From Archivesica marissinica (taxonomy: Eukaryota > Mollusca > Bivalvia > Venerida > Vesicomyidae): a stretch of DNA of 64,000 nt. The stretch covers positions 37,556,234 through 37,620,233 of the forward strand of contig CM026400.1 in assembly GCA_014843695.1 (NCBI GenBank), written 5' to 3'. Position numbers and translations under genes: made by a program. Within the stretch, counting starts at the first letter, position 1, and the number at the start of each line of letters is the position of its first letter. The notes under the pieces were generated by a model. That model ran no database searches. It was not told the DNA's origin and saw nothing but the letters and a program-made list of their open reading frames with translations. Of this stretch, positions 1 to 12,143 are shown in pieces.

Positions 1-95
1 ATATAATAGTTCTTCTCCCTATAGCAGATTAGAGATAAGCATTACATATCTCATTATCATAAAACTACATATATACAATCGCATGCAATGACAAA

Positions 96-346
96 ATACT
101 GGTAATCCAGGGATCGCAGGTTCGATCCCCCCCGTCTGACCCTAATAAAATTAATAGTCTTTCAGATGGAACGTTAAACCGAGATCTCGTGTCGGTGCTT
201 TACACCGTGCACGTAAACGAACCCGAGGAGATTCTGGAATGGGTCTCTGTCTGTATCATGCACTATCGTCCAAAAATCTAAAATAACTAATCTCTTCAGG
301 AGGCGTCGCTCATATGGGCAACCGGTAGCGACGATAAATAAACGTA
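96..346 (+). mobile_element. SINE-A copy
   Basis: This is a tRNA-derived short interspersed element. The tRNA head keeps the anticodon arm (ctggtaatccag) and a B-box-like ggttcgatccc, but the A-box end is decayed here. The body carries ctttacaccgtgcacgtaaa and ends aggcgtcgctcatatgggca then aataaacgtaaaa. The same family recurs at 8433, 25306 (-), 43114 (-), 51765, 53565 and 62484. The family is recognised by comparison within this window only. Confidence 0.85.
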
Positions 347-445
347 AAAAAAATGAAAATATAAGTTCGTATTTATGGAATATATTTCCATTTCCGATTT
401 GTGCTTACAACCTATGACCTCGTTATATTCTGCTTTAAATACTAG

Positions 446-576
446 ATGCTAACCTCAATGTTTCGGGAGGAATGGACGGGCCTGATTGCTATTCAGCTGA
501 CGGCGCCACCTATTCTGCGGTTCAAACTACTTGGCAAGGAGTATTCGATTTCATTCCCACTGTTGACGGCTGCGTT
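446..576 (+). CDS. possible upstream coding exon (uncertain)
   Basis: After a plausible acceptor (aaatactag at 437-445), a phase-1 reading gives about 43 residues with extracellular character, including GGMDGPDCYSADGATY and FIPTVDGC. It then meets TAA at 577-579, and no good GT donor precedes the stop in a phase matching the exon at 1214. It could be a decayed or alternative exon of the large membrane-protein gene, the end of another gene, or chance. The composition (Gly, Asp, Thr, paired Cys) is what makes it worth listing. Confidence 0.25.
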
Positions 577-593
577 TAATGCTGTTATTTCAG

Positions 594-858
594 TTGGAGG
601 TAGATATACATTTTCCTCAATCTATCAGTTCCATTCTATTTTACCTTCAGAGTTTTAAAATGCAAACATATGTAACATTGACCACACTGGAAGTTACTAC
701 GATAGTAGCATGTGTGGGAGATACGTTGGAGGTATATATACATTTCCCTCAATCTATCAGTTCCATTCTATTTTACCTTCAGAGTTTTAAAATGCAAACA
801 TATGTAACATTGACCACACTGGAAGTTACTACGATAGTAGCATGTGTGGGAGATACGT
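594..858 (+). repeat. 132-bp tandem duplication
   Basis: Two nearly identical 132-bp units lie head to tail (594-725 and 726-857), beginning ttggaggtagatatacattt and ttggaggtatatatacattt. The open frames across them come from the duplication. No coding signal is seen. Confidence 0.9.
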
Positions 859-1213
859 TGCTATAGTAATAATAATCACAATTATAGGAAATACTTTATG
901 TAATGCGGAGACATTGATAATACTTGATGTAATTATTTTTATTTGCTATATTGTGTTGAACCTGTTGTAATTATATACGAGTAAATATGTTGTTATATTT
1001 TTGTTTTGAACTAGATAAACAAACATAGAACATTGGTTGATAAAGTTACAATTGGTATACATATAAAACATAAAAAGGTTCCTGTGACATTGTATCAAAT
1101 GAAAGGTTTCCTGATAGTTTTATAGTATATTTATATTTGTTTAGTCTATGTACATGTAAATGATCATACCGAAACATATTTAAAGACAATATGATATTTT
1201 CTCATCCACATAG
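859..1213 (+). other. intron sequence upstream of the giant exon
   Basis: AT-rich, with no repeat or coding signal recognised. It ends with the acceptor AG at 1212-1213 (tcatccacatag), which places the next exon in phase 1. Confidence 0.6.
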
Positions 1214-4200
1214 GTTCCGACCGCCCATTGTGTGGTGATGTGTCAAACCCACCGGGTGTCTTCCTGTCCACAATGCTTGAACTGAACCCATTCAAGGGCG
1301 TTCCTATACTCGAGGATTGGGTTGTTTCAAATACACATCGTCTGTATGCATTTGTTACAAGTGATCCACGAGATCATCCATTAGACGGCATTAATGTAGA
1401 CTTAACTGAAGATGTACTGCAGCTTGGTAGTTTTCTAAAGAGTGCCATCGCAATTGTCGATAATGCTGTAAATAACATTGATATAGAATTGTCAAATACA
1501 GCAATAACAATTGTCACAGAACTACAAGAGAGCGTAATTGCCGTAAAAGATGTCATAGGCGTAAATATAACGGATATATTGTCGGGAGATTTCAATGAAT
1601 TTATGATATATCTTAGCGATATTCGACAGCATTCTCTTCAAATTAGAGCTATCGTTTATACTTTTGCAGATGAAACTGAATTCATAGTGAATGAAGCTAA
1701 AGATAATTTCTTAGATTTACTTCATACCCAAATCAACATTATTGATGAAAATATACACAGCGTGATCAACACAATAACAGTAAATGCCATAACCACTGTC
1801 GGAAACTACACTGGATTCGGTTTGAAATACACTACCGATTTAAAATTATTTGGCCTGAAGTTATTAGGTATTGATATAGAAATTGTTTATTCGGAAGGAA
1901 ATCTTTTTCAGTGCAGCCGATTTGATAAAATCCAGGAGCTTCTGAATGGACATAATGCGCTTCGATTCACGGGAAGAGCATCTACAGAATATAAAATTGG
2001 TAAATTCCTAAAATATGAAAAAGGATTTGGAATAGGAGGAGCTATTGCTATTGATTCAAAAGATGTTGTAATACAGTTGGAAGCTTTCATCAGTTTTATT
2101 GGTATGGGGGCAACATGTGACGTGTTCATCAGTAGCTCTGGAATATACACATATCTGGAAGTCAATATCTGGGATATATTTCTTGTGCAACTAGATGTTT
2201 CAGCTGAGGTTGTCGATGAGTGGTACCTACTGAAATATACGGTCCATGGTCGTTTCCTCGCAAATGCCAGGAAAAGGCGATATGATCAAACGTCCACTTC
2301 TTTAATTCATGATAGTTATTTAGATGCGTTTAAAGTTGCTAGGAAAAGACGACAGGTACAAAGAGTTAGTTCCTCATTTCAAGACAGTTATCTAGATGCG
2401 CTAAAAAGAGTGATAAGACTAATATCGGATGAAGCCCAAAAACGATTAACTCAGGTTCAAAACACACTTACTGCTGCACAAAATGGTTTGACTAAGGCTC
2501 AAAACTGGATTGATGAAAAACAATCTGAAGTTAGAAAAGCAAATGTCGCATTTGATAATGCTGTGCAAGTGCTTGATGATGTTAAAGAGAAGCTAGAGAC
2601 AGCAAAGGGGCCGCTACAAGCAGCCATAAGGAAACTCGATGAATCACAAAGGAAAGTTGATAATCTATGTAGAATTCGATCGTGTTCCAAAGTGTGCATA
2701 CCTGGACTAAAATGTAAAATTTGTTGGACAGGTGGTTGGGTTAAATTTCCGTATCCATGTTGTCGGTTTACAAACTGTATGATCAGCTTCCCCAATCCTG
2801 TTTGCGTCCTTGCTAACATAGCCTGCAGGATATTAAGAGCTCTTGCGTATGTAATTCTAGAACTAGCAAAGATATTTGTAAGAGCAGCAATGCTGACTTT
2901 TGATATAGCGCAAGCAGTAGTATCCGTTGCTCAATTTATTGTCGATAAATCACGCGTTGTTTTATTGATTGCTGAAGGTATCCTAGAATTAGCCGAAATC
3001 GGACTGGAGTTTGCCAAGGTAATACTAGAAGCAGCTAAAGTCGCATTGGAAGCGGTTAAGTTTATTATAGGTGTTGCGGTTCAAGTTCTTGAATTTGTAA
3101 TTGAATACGGTCTCAAAAGTATAATAGACGTACGGAATTGTGGATTCAATATTGAATTATCTACCACCGACTTGGCCATGTTTGAGGTATATTGTGACGT
3201 CAATGCATTTAGACTCGGGTGGACACCAATTAAGCTTAAAATCAACTTCAAGAACATATTACAAAGTTTATGGCAGGCAGCAAGGGCCACAATAGGTGCA
3301 CTTATGGACATTGTAGGGAGTATTTTCAGTGGCAGAAAACGAAGGGATATAACATTTGAGGCTTCATCTAGAATGCATGTGTTACTGCGAAAGATTAGGG
3401 AATCAAATGGTCTGAATAATTCAGACACATACTGGAACGAAACGATTGATATTGTAAACAATATCACAGGATTGCGAGACACTGATACCGATTCAGATAA
3501 CAGAATTCAATTGTACCGCGAAAAATGTAACACTATTACAGTCATACAGGATTTTATGCAGGTTGCCTTTGAATCACTACAGGACATAGCTAACGAGTCT
3601 AAAGCTTACTTGTACGAGATTGATGACGTGAAAAGCCAATTACAATCATATGGTAATAGCTCTACTGAAAATATTACTGTAGAAAGTGCAGGTATAAGTA
3701 GGGAATATGCTGCAAAAGATTACAACATGACTGATGACGATCTTGATAAGGCAATAAATGACACGAAGGCTGCAGCTATTGATGATCCTTTGCTTATCGA
3801 AATACAAGCTGCAACGAATATATCAATGGAAAGTGTCGATGCTGAAGCTAGATCAGTTGAATCGGTAGATTATGTAAGTTATTGGTTCACTTCTATGAAG
3901 AACATGACAAGAGACTTTTTCAATGAAACAGATTGTGAAGATTTTGGGGATTGTGTGTTCTATTCGATTTCAAGTTTATACAGTCTTTACGAATCAGAAG
4001 TGCTTCCAAATATAACGGATATTCAAGACTCTATACTTGACCTTGAGAATATATTGATTGAAGCTTTTCAGAATGAATCGTCGTCAATTTTAGACACATC
4101 AATCGCAATGGAATATGTTCTCACACAAATCAACAGCCTTGTAGATATGAATTTGTTTTGTTCCGAACCTCCACAGTTTTTGAAACAGTTGCAGAACCAG

Positions 4201-4429
4201 ACTGTTCTGACCGGAAGTGATGTTATATTTTATTGTCATGTTAGTGCTGATCCGGAACCGAGTTTCCTTTGGGTACGAAACGATGATGTGATTTCAGGAG
4301 AACATTCAAACATGCTTGTTATAGCAAATGTTTCGGAAGCTGATACAGTTGATAAATACAACTGTGTCGCTGGAAATGTGGTAACGAATGTAACGTCAAC
4401 AGATGCGTATATCACTGTTGTCTCAGAGG
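1214..4429 (+). CDS. giant exon of an Ig/EGF transmembrane protein (N-terminal part)
   Basis: Single 3,216-bp exon, open throughout, flanked by a phase-1 acceptor (AG at 1212-1213) and a phase-1 donor (GTAAGT at 4430). The apparent start at 1228 is a TTG codon inside the exon, so the true N-terminus lies upstream. Exon residues 1-352 are an unrecognised mix of helix and beta-like sequence. Dibasic RKRR sites of furin type sit near residues 353, 377 and 708. A strong Gln/Lys/Glu-rich coiled coil spans about 397-485. Ten cysteines cluster from 486 to about 538 (CRIRSC...PCCRFTNC). A stretch of about 100 residues rich in Ala, Leu, Ile and Val then follows. NxS/T sites are frequent in the C-terminal third. 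The exon ends in one I-set-like Ig domain (nt 4159-4425) with Cys 4234, Trp 4270 and Cys 4363. It is followed in order by EGF exons, a transmembrane exon and cytoplasmic exons, so I read it as the ectodomain of a cell-surface protein. The N-terminal two thirds match no family I can name. Confidence 0.85.
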
Positions 4430-5407
4430 GTAAGTCATAGAGGATATTTATGTTTATTAGTATAAAATAGGATTTTATTCCATCGAGTGATACCATCGAA
4501 ATATGTATTTCCACGAGTGGCATTAATATTCGTTTTCTTTTATGATTTCCAATGATTTTGGCTGATATAATATTCATTTTGTTTTCAAATTTTATTCAAT
4601 TGAACTGCCATGTCGGAGCCTCATTGTACTACAGTACACAACCGCACAACCACTTATGTTAGTGTGAATACGAAATAAGTACGGTAAAATGTTCAAGTTA
4701 GTTTCTGTTTGCTGTTAGAATTAAAAACTACAGACAAACAAATTCATTAGAATATATTACTTCACTGTTCGTGATTATCAGAAAATAGCTAATATATAAA
4801 AGTACACCAAACCGCGGAGGAATACAGTGACAGATAAAATGACATTTTTCACTGTTTCAAGTCTACCATTCATTAGAAAGCATACAGGAACTCTTTATAT
4901 ACTACCGATACAGTGCAGACTCGGTTATCAATCAAGATGGAGCAGTCATACTGTAGTAAGCAAACTACAACCACAGAAATCTAAAAGCAGATATTTTACT
5001 GAATGTCTATGGAATTCATAATTATTGATATTTATAATTATATTGAATGTGACTCGTTACATTATTCAACATAATATGATTGTAGTGACCAAATAGTGAT
5101 GAATGTGTATGGTAACTTTAATTAAACAGATGTATTCTTAAGTTTAACTGTAATATGAATAATGTCTCGTGTGTGTACAGTCAAACATGTGAGAGTGGTC
5201 ACGCCACCTCTATTAAGCAACCACACTACGTCTGTTTTAAGCGGAAACTTGCTGTGCTTCCCTTGAATGGCTGCTTAACACATTTTTCACTGTATAATGT
5301 TCTCGACGTCCTGTTTAACAGATGACGAATTCGAAAATTAACAACCAAAGCAAACAATCATATGTATAAATAATGTATGTGTACATGTTTCTGTATTTTC
5401 TGTGTAG
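4430..5407 (+). other. intron between the Ig exon and the first EGF exon
   Basis: Starts with the strong donor GTAAGT and ends with acceptor AG at 5406-5407. It is AT-rich, and I see no repeat family or second gene in it. A short open frame at 4827-5021 has no coding-like composition. Confidence 0.6.
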
Positions 5408-5530
5408 ATGATGACGAATGTGAAACAGATAATGGTAACTGCACACATGTATGTAACAATACCATCGGGTCATATGTTTGTACGTGCTACAACGGATATG
5501 GAATTGAGGAGGATGGGGTTTCTTGTTCCG
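5408..5530 (+). CDS. EGF-like domain exon 1
   Basis: This 123-bp exon in phase 1-1 encodes one calcium-binding-type EGF module: DDECETDNGNCTHVCNN, then CTCYNGYGIEEDGVSC. Six cysteines are in EGF spacing, and the leading D-x-D-E-C is the calcium-ligand motif. The acceptor is tgtgtag at 5401-5407 and the donor GT is at 5531 (ccg|gtattt, a weak consensus). Its symmetry lets it be skipped or duplicated without a frameshift. It belongs to the same gene as the giant exon and the EGF exon at 6425. Confidence 0.85.
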
Positions 5531-5611
5531 GTATTTACATAATTGACATACTTACATATTCATGTTTCTTCATTAACCCACGACGTAGAAAAGAGGGTTA
5601 ATAGAGGGCTA

Positions 5612-5659
5612 CGTCTGTCTGTCTGTCTATCTGTCTGTCTGTCTGTCTGTCTGTCTGTC
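5612..5659 (+). repeat. (TGTC)n microsatellite
   Basis: About a dozen gtct units with one variant, in an intron of the EGF gene. Confidence 0.95.
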
Positions 5660-5937
5660 CTACCAAGCTAGGATAAGGTTGTCTGTGGTAGGATATGCCT
5701 GTTTAACCATACGGAAATACAGCTAAGCGTGCACAGTGATGTCATTCTTGGGCTACTTTCAGGCTATCTATATTTAGGATGTTTAGAAGAACGAAACAAT
5801 TGCATATTTGCTATGACATTCACTATTGCACAATACATTTACAACAGTCTATATGATATACTGTCATACTGTAAAACATGTATCATAAGAACGGTATCGA
5901 AAACAGGTATATCTTTAAAGATTGCAAATACATTCGA

Positions 5938-6154
5938 TTGGAAGTCACGATAGCGCTGTTGTAGTGCGTTCGCTTCAGATGGAAAAAGCCCGAGTTCGCG
6001 CCCAGGTGGAGCCGTTACGATTGTGCCCTAAGGCAGGGCATTTAAATTCCATATCCCTCTTCTCTTTCCCTAGTGGCGATGGATTCCATCAGGAATGATG
6101 TCTCGATAGTGATTAATATAAGTTGTAGGAACTTGTTTATGCAATCGAGCTAAC
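5938..6154 (+). mobile_element. SINE-B copy
   Basis: tRNA-like head (gttcgcttcagatgg...), then ggagccgttacgattgtgcc, then a body ending ttaatataagttgtaggaac. Full-length but diverged; intronic. Confidence 0.8.
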
Positions 6155-6424
6155 AGAAATGTGTATAAACTAAATGCAATTAGAATAAAAACTTGAACAA
6201 ATGACATGTAGCATAAAAACTATTTGATATCAACTAAAAAATAAATAAGTAGAATAAGTCTATAATTATTATTGTAAATACAGTCAAATCTAGCACAGGT
6301 AGCTCATAGAGGGCACATTCATGACATATTGGGAATATGGAAACTTGCCCCTTAATGCAGGTTGTCTGCTTAATAGAAATGCCCACTGACACAGGTTAAA
6401 CTCTAATTAATATGACATTTCTAG

Positions 6425-6547
6425 ACGTTAATGAATGTGAAGAGGACAATGGTGGCTGCCATCAGCAGTGTCATAACTACATTGGTACATTCAACTGCAG
6501 CTGCCAATTTGGGTTCACCCTACACGCTGACATGCACAACTGCACAG
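6425..6547 (+). CDS. EGF-like domain exon 2
   Basis: A second 123-bp exon in phase 1-1 encodes DVNECEEDNGGCHQQCHNYI then FNCSCQFGFTLHADMHNCT, a standard six-Cys calcium-binding-type EGF. The acceptor is tttctag (AG 6423-6424). The donor is cacag|gtaggt at 6548, a good consensus. The C-x-N-x4-F-x-C pattern matches the Asn/Asp hydroxylation consensus known for this domain class. It has the same length and phase as the exon at 5408, consistent with exon duplication. Confidence 0.88.
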
Positions 6548-6854
6548 GTAGGTTTATATGGGTCATTCTCAATGTAATACACATGCGCAGTCATATTTCC
6601 GGACATTGTCATGATTGCACCGTAGGTGACCGAGTCTCTCGATAAGAAAATCACATATAGTAGGTCATATCATGGTATGATTAGGTCCCAAACGTGTTAG
6701 CAACTCGTCCAAATGTCACAAGAAGTTGTATTTTATCTAGTTCTAGCTTAGCTGTGATAACACTAGGGTTCCAAAGGGATTGTTTGATGACCCTAGGTCA
6801 TAAGTCGAATTGTTTCAGTTATATCTCTGGTTTGGCGAGATCTGTAACTGAAAC

Positions 6855-7215
6855 ATTAGTCAGTTACTGCCCCTGAATACTCTTAATAGTATATTGGTCC
6901 TCTTAATTGGTTTCCTCTGTTTTTATCGTCGTTTCCTTAGCACCACATGTTTTCCATTCCCATCCGTATTCTCATTTTATAATTATGAAATTATTAAATC
7001 TCGACAGATATCCTTTAGCATGTCCAATGGATACTCTACTGTAAAAATGGGTTCAATTAATTAACACGATTTTGATAAAATTACACGTATCATAACGACA
7101 CATATGTTTAGACAACACCATTAAAAACAAAGGATTCCAACTAAAAGGACCAATATACATTTAGGGATAAATCTGACTTTATCCATCAATAGAAAAACTA
7201 GTAATGTCTCTCATT
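6855..7215 (+). mobile_element. MITE-1 copy (diverged)
   Basis: Shares cagttactgcccctgaatac at its left and ends aatgtctctcatt, with the same internal order as the copies at 17797, 23016, 40863 and 55329. Its left inverted repeat is degraded. Confidence 0.7.
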
Positions 7216-7470
7216 ATTTCAAGTGAGGATATCTATACTGCTAGCTGGCGGAATGTGGGTGGTTCTACCCGTGTCCGAGTATGCAATACTGCTCAGATGG
7301 GCACCAGGGACCTTCATCCACCAAATATAGCTTAAGGTGTTGATACCAGTATTATTATACTGAACATACATAGTTTGCTCTTTCATTTGGGAAAATAGTT
7401 TCTCAACCGAATGTCCTGTACTAGTCTGAAGAGTATATACTTTATATACTATAGATTACTACACGGTGAA

Positions 7471-7683
7471 GCATGGCAACTAGATAGTATTATGTGGTGC
7501 GCTTCATGTGCGAAAGGTCCGGGGTTCGAGCCCCGCTGGAGCCGTTACGATTGTGCCCTTAGGCAAGGAATTTAAATTTCACGTTGCCTCTTCTCTCTCC
7601 CTCGTGGCGATGGATTCCATCAGGAATGAGGTCTCGAGAGTGATTAATATAAGTGGAAACAACTTGTTTCGCAATCGAGCTAA
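7471..7683 (+). mobile_element. SINE-B copy
   Basis: Good match to the family from gtgcgaaaggtccggggttc through ggagccgttacgattgtgcc to gcaatcgagctaa. The tRNA part is decayed at its 5' end. Confidence 0.85.
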
Positions 7684-8432
7684 GATCAATTTGTATAAAC
7701 TATATGTGGATATACGAGACCAGGAGTTGTTGAACTATTTACAGAACAGAACATGTTTTATTGCAATATCGTCAATCACTTTATATTTGGCAATGCAATG
7801 TACATACATAGTATACACAATATGGCCACCATCTAAAAATAGCACAAATTCATTTAAAAATAAACTTCTCATGAACCACCAGCCGGATTATGACGATTCT
7901 TGGTAGAACTGATCGAGGTACAATACTTTTTCAAAGTTGTTCAAATGATGTCCCTGGGATCAAAGTTGGGCGTGGCCCCGGAGGTCAAATTGAGGTCATA
8001 TTTTATGTGTGAGCAAATAGTGTGATGTCATTTATCAAATCTAAGGTATCGACGAGGCGATCGCTCTGATTTGTGTTGAGTTATCACAATCAAATGAGTT
8101 TGTCTCATCCAAGATGATTGCCGAAAGGTCAAAATATGGTTCATTTAATATTGATATCAAACTTCCTCTGTATCCAAACCACTTAGCCAATGTTGACAAA
8201 TTTCAAAATTATAGTACATTGGTGTAGCCGTTTTAGATTTGTTAAAATGGAGGTTGTCGCGAATAACATCTCACGAACCACCGCTTGGATATTGACAATA
8301 CTTCGTAGGAATGGTCTATGCATAATGCTCTTTCAAAGTTGTAAAAAATATTACCCCATGCTTAATCAGCCGAGCGATACAGGGTAATCATGACTCTCTT
8401 GTTATATTTATGCTGGTGCATCTAATATAAAT
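7684..8432 (+). other. intron sequence without recognised features
   Basis: About 750 bp of intron between two SINEs. I see no coding exon, and no tandem repeat longer than a few units. Confidence 0.5.
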
Positions 8433-8600
8433 GTGGTCTCGTGTCGGTGCTTTACACCATGCACGCAAACGAACCAGGATACTCTGGAATGGATCGCTGT
8501 CTGTATCATTGTATAATACTCCAACAATCTAGAATGTCTAATCTCTTCCGGAGACGTCGCTCATATGGGCAACCGGTAGCGACGATAAATAAACGTAAAC
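8433..8600 (+). mobile_element. SINE-A copy, 5'-truncated
   Basis: Lacks the tRNA head. It begins at the ctcgtgtcggtgctttacac block and runs to the gacgataaataaacgtaaac tail. Confidence 0.8.
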
Positions 8601-8712
8601 TACACTAATTTAAAAGCAAGTTTCAGTTAATGTGCAAATATAACATGCAAGCACTCAGTGATAACAATAGGAGGTAAAAAGGTCAATTATTTATGTTCCA
8701 TTTCTGTGCCAG

Positions 8713-9696
8713 ATATCAATGAATGCATACAAGACAATGGTGGATGTAAACAATATTGCAACAATGCAGACGGAACATTCAATTGTAGCTGCGACGATGG
8801 CTACATGCTCCAAGAGGATACCATCTCGTGCGTTGATGTTAATGAATGTAGCACTGACAATGGAGGATGTGATCATACATGCACAAACGAAAACGGTTCA
8901 TTCCAGTGTACCTGCAAAGATGGATACACGTTCCAAGATGATAGAGTATCATGTGTGGATATTAATGAATGTAACACTGACAATGCAGGATGCGAACACA
9001 CATGCACAAACGGAAATGGTTCATTCCAGTGTAGCTGCAAAGATGGATACACGCTCCAAGATGATGGAGTATCTTGTGTGGATATTAATGAATGTAACAC
9101 TGACAATGCTGGATGCGAACACACATGCACAAACGGAAACGGTTCATTCCAGTGTAGCTGCAAAGTGGGATACACGCTCCAAGATGATGAAGTATCTTGT
9201 GTCGATATTAATGAATGTAACACTGACAATGCTGGATGCGAACACACATGCACAAACGGAAACGGTTCATTCCAGTGTAGCTGCAAAGTGGGATACACGC
9301 TCCAAGATGATGAAGTATCTTGTGTCGATATTAATGAATGTAACACTGACAATGCTGGATGCGAACACACATGCACAAACGGAAACGGTTCATTCCAGTG
9401 TAGCTGCAAAGTGGGATACACGCTCCAAGATGATGAAGTATCTTGTGTCGATATTAATGAATGTAACACTGACAATGCTGGATGCGAACACACATGCACA
9501 AACGGAAACGGTTCATTCCAGTGTAGCTGCAAAGTGGGATACACGCTCCAAGATGATGAAGTATCTTGTGTCGATATTAATGAATGTAACACTGACAATG
9601 CTGGATGCGAACACACATGCACAAACGGAAACGGTTCATTCCAGTGTAGCTGCAAAGTGGGATACACGCTCCAAGATGATGAAGTATCTTGTGTCG
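8713..9696 (+). CDS. tandem EGF array exon (8 domains, open into gap)
   Basis: Exon opens in phase 1 after acceptor tgtgccag (AG 8711-8712). It encodes eight consecutive 41-residue EGF modules of exactly 123 bp each, with no introns between them. Modules start at 8713, 8836, 8959, 9082, 9205, 9328, 9451 and 9574. Each has D-I/V-N-E-C, six cysteines and C-x-N-x4-F-x-C, the calcium-binding and Asn-hydroxylation patterns. Modules 1 and 2 are diverged, module 3 is close, and modules 4-8 are essentially identical in DNA (KVGYTLQDDEVSC in each). The exon runs straight into the N gap, so its real number of modules and its donor are unknown. In a membrane protein such a rod usually extends the ectodomain or binds ligands in a calcium-dependent way. 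Confidence 0.9.
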
Positions 9697-10696
9697 NNNN
9701 NNNNNNNNNNNNNNNNNNNNNNNNNNNNNNNNNNNNNNNNNNNNNNNNNNNNNNNNNNNNNNNNNNNNNNNNNNNNNNNNNNNNNNNNNNNNNNNNNNNN
9801 NNNNNNNNNNNNNNNNNNNNNNNNNNNNNNNNNNNNNNNNNNNNNNNNNNNNNNNNNNNNNNNNNNNNNNNNNNNNNNNNNNNNNNNNNNNNNNNNNNNN
9901 NNNNNNNNNNNNNNNNNNNNNNNNNNNNNNNNNNNNNNNNNNNNNNNNNNNNNNNNNNNNNNNNNNNNNNNNNNNNNNNNNNNNNNNNNNNNNNNNNNNN
10001 NNNNNNNNNNNNNNNNNNNNNNNNNNNNNNNNNNNNNNNNNNNNNNNNNNNNNNNNNNNNNNNNNNNNNNNNNNNNNNNNNNNNNNNNNNNNNNNNNNNN
10101 NNNNNNNNNNNNNNNNNNNNNNNNNNNNNNNNNNNNNNNNNNNNNNNNNNNNNNNNNNNNNNNNNNNNNNNNNNNNNNNNNNNNNNNNNNNNNNNNNNNN
10201 NNNNNNNNNNNNNNNNNNNNNNNNNNNNNNNNNNNNNNNNNNNNNNNNNNNNNNNNNNNNNNNNNNNNNNNNNNNNNNNNNNNNNNNNNNNNNNNNNNNN
10301 NNNNNNNNNNNNNNNNNNNNNNNNNNNNNNNNNNNNNNNNNNNNNNNNNNNNNNNNNNNNNNNNNNNNNNNNNNNNNNNNNNNNNNNNNNNNNNNNNNNN
10401 NNNNNNNNNNNNNNNNNNNNNNNNNNNNNNNNNNNNNNNNNNNNNNNNNNNNNNNNNNNNNNNNNNNNNNNNNNNNNNNNNNNNNNNNNNNNNNNNNNNN
10501 NNNNNNNNNNNNNNNNNNNNNNNNNNNNNNNNNNNNNNNNNNNNNNNNNNNNNNNNNNNNNNNNNNNNNNNNNNNNNNNNNNNNNNNNNNNNNNNNNNNN
10601 NNNNNNNNNNNNNNNNNNNNNNNNNNNNNNNNNNNNNNNNNNNNNNNNNNNNNNNNNNNNNNNNNNNNNNNNNNNNNNNNNNNNNNNNNNNNNNNN
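9697..10696. other. assembly gap (1,000 N)
   Basis: Exactly 1,000 N, a placeholder length. The left edge is inside an EGF repeat and the right edge inside a 42-bp satellite, so the missing part holds the rest of the EGF array and at least one intron start. Confidence 0.99.
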
Positions 10697-12143
10697 ATTC
10701 ATTATTGCAAGATATACGCACTATCTCATCATATCTAAGTACATTACTACAAGATATAAGCACTATCTCACCAAATATACGTACATTACTACAAGATATA
10801 CACGCTGTCTCAACATATCTAAATACATTACTACAATATATACACGTTATATCACCATATCTGCATATATCACAACAATATATATCCACTATCTCACCAT
10901 ATCTACATACATTTCTACAAGATATACACACTATCTCACCATATATACATACATTGCTACTAAATTTACACACTAGCTCACCATATTTACATTCATTACA
11001 ACAAGATCTACACACTATATCACCATAATTACATTCATTACTACAAGATATATACACTATCTCACCATATCTACATACATTACTACACTAACTACACACT
11101 GTCTCACCATATCTACATACATTTCTACAAGATATGCACACTATCTCAACATATCTACATACATTACTATAAGATATACACACTCTCTCACCATATCTAC
11201 GTACATTACTACAAGATATACACACTATCTCACTATATATATATATATACGCACATTACTACAAGATATACAATCTGTCTCACCATATCTACATACACAC
11301 ACTATATCACCATATCTGCATATATTACAACACTATATATCCACTATCTCACCATATCTACATACATTTCTACAAGATATACACACTATCACACCATATA
11401 TACATACATTGATACTAAATATACACACGTTCTCACCAAATCTACATACATTACTACAAGATATATCCACTATCTCACTATATATATATATATATATACG
11501 CACATTACTACAAGATATACACGCTGTTTCACCATATATACATACCTTACTACAATATATATATATACACACTATATCACCATATCTGAATATATTACAA
11601 CAATATATATCCACTATCTCACCATATATACATACATTTCTACAAGATATACACACTATCTCAACATATATACATACATTGCTACTAAATATACACACTT
11701 TCTCACCAAATCTACATACATTACTACAAGATATACACGCTATGTCACCATATCTACAAACATTGCTACAAGATCTACACACTATATCACCATATCTACG
11801 TACATTCCTACAAGATATACACACTATCTCACCATATCTAAATACATTACTACAAGATATACGCACTATCTCACCATATCTAAGTGCATTACTACAAGAT
11901 ATACACACTATCTCACCATATATACACACATTACTACAAGATATACACGCTGTCTCACCAGATCCACATACATTACTACAATATATACACACTATATCAC
12001 CATATCTGCATATATTACAACAATATATATACACTATCTCACCATATCTACGTACATTTCTACAAGACATACACACTATCTCACCATATATACATACATT
12101 ACTACAAGATCTAAGCACTATAGCAACATATATACGTACATTA
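10697..12143. repeat. 42-bp satellite, block 1
   Basis: Tandem monomers close to tacattactacaagatata + cacactatctcaccatatctaca, about 34 copies, with variants and short (TA)n bursts at 11240 and 11485. The period is divisible by three and stops are rare in two frames, which creates long spurious open frames on both strands. Intronic with respect to the EGF gene. Confidence 0.93.

Noticed and set aside
4236..4577. Minus-strand open frame opposite the Ig domain
   Set aside because: Shadow of the coding exon; no recognisable domain.
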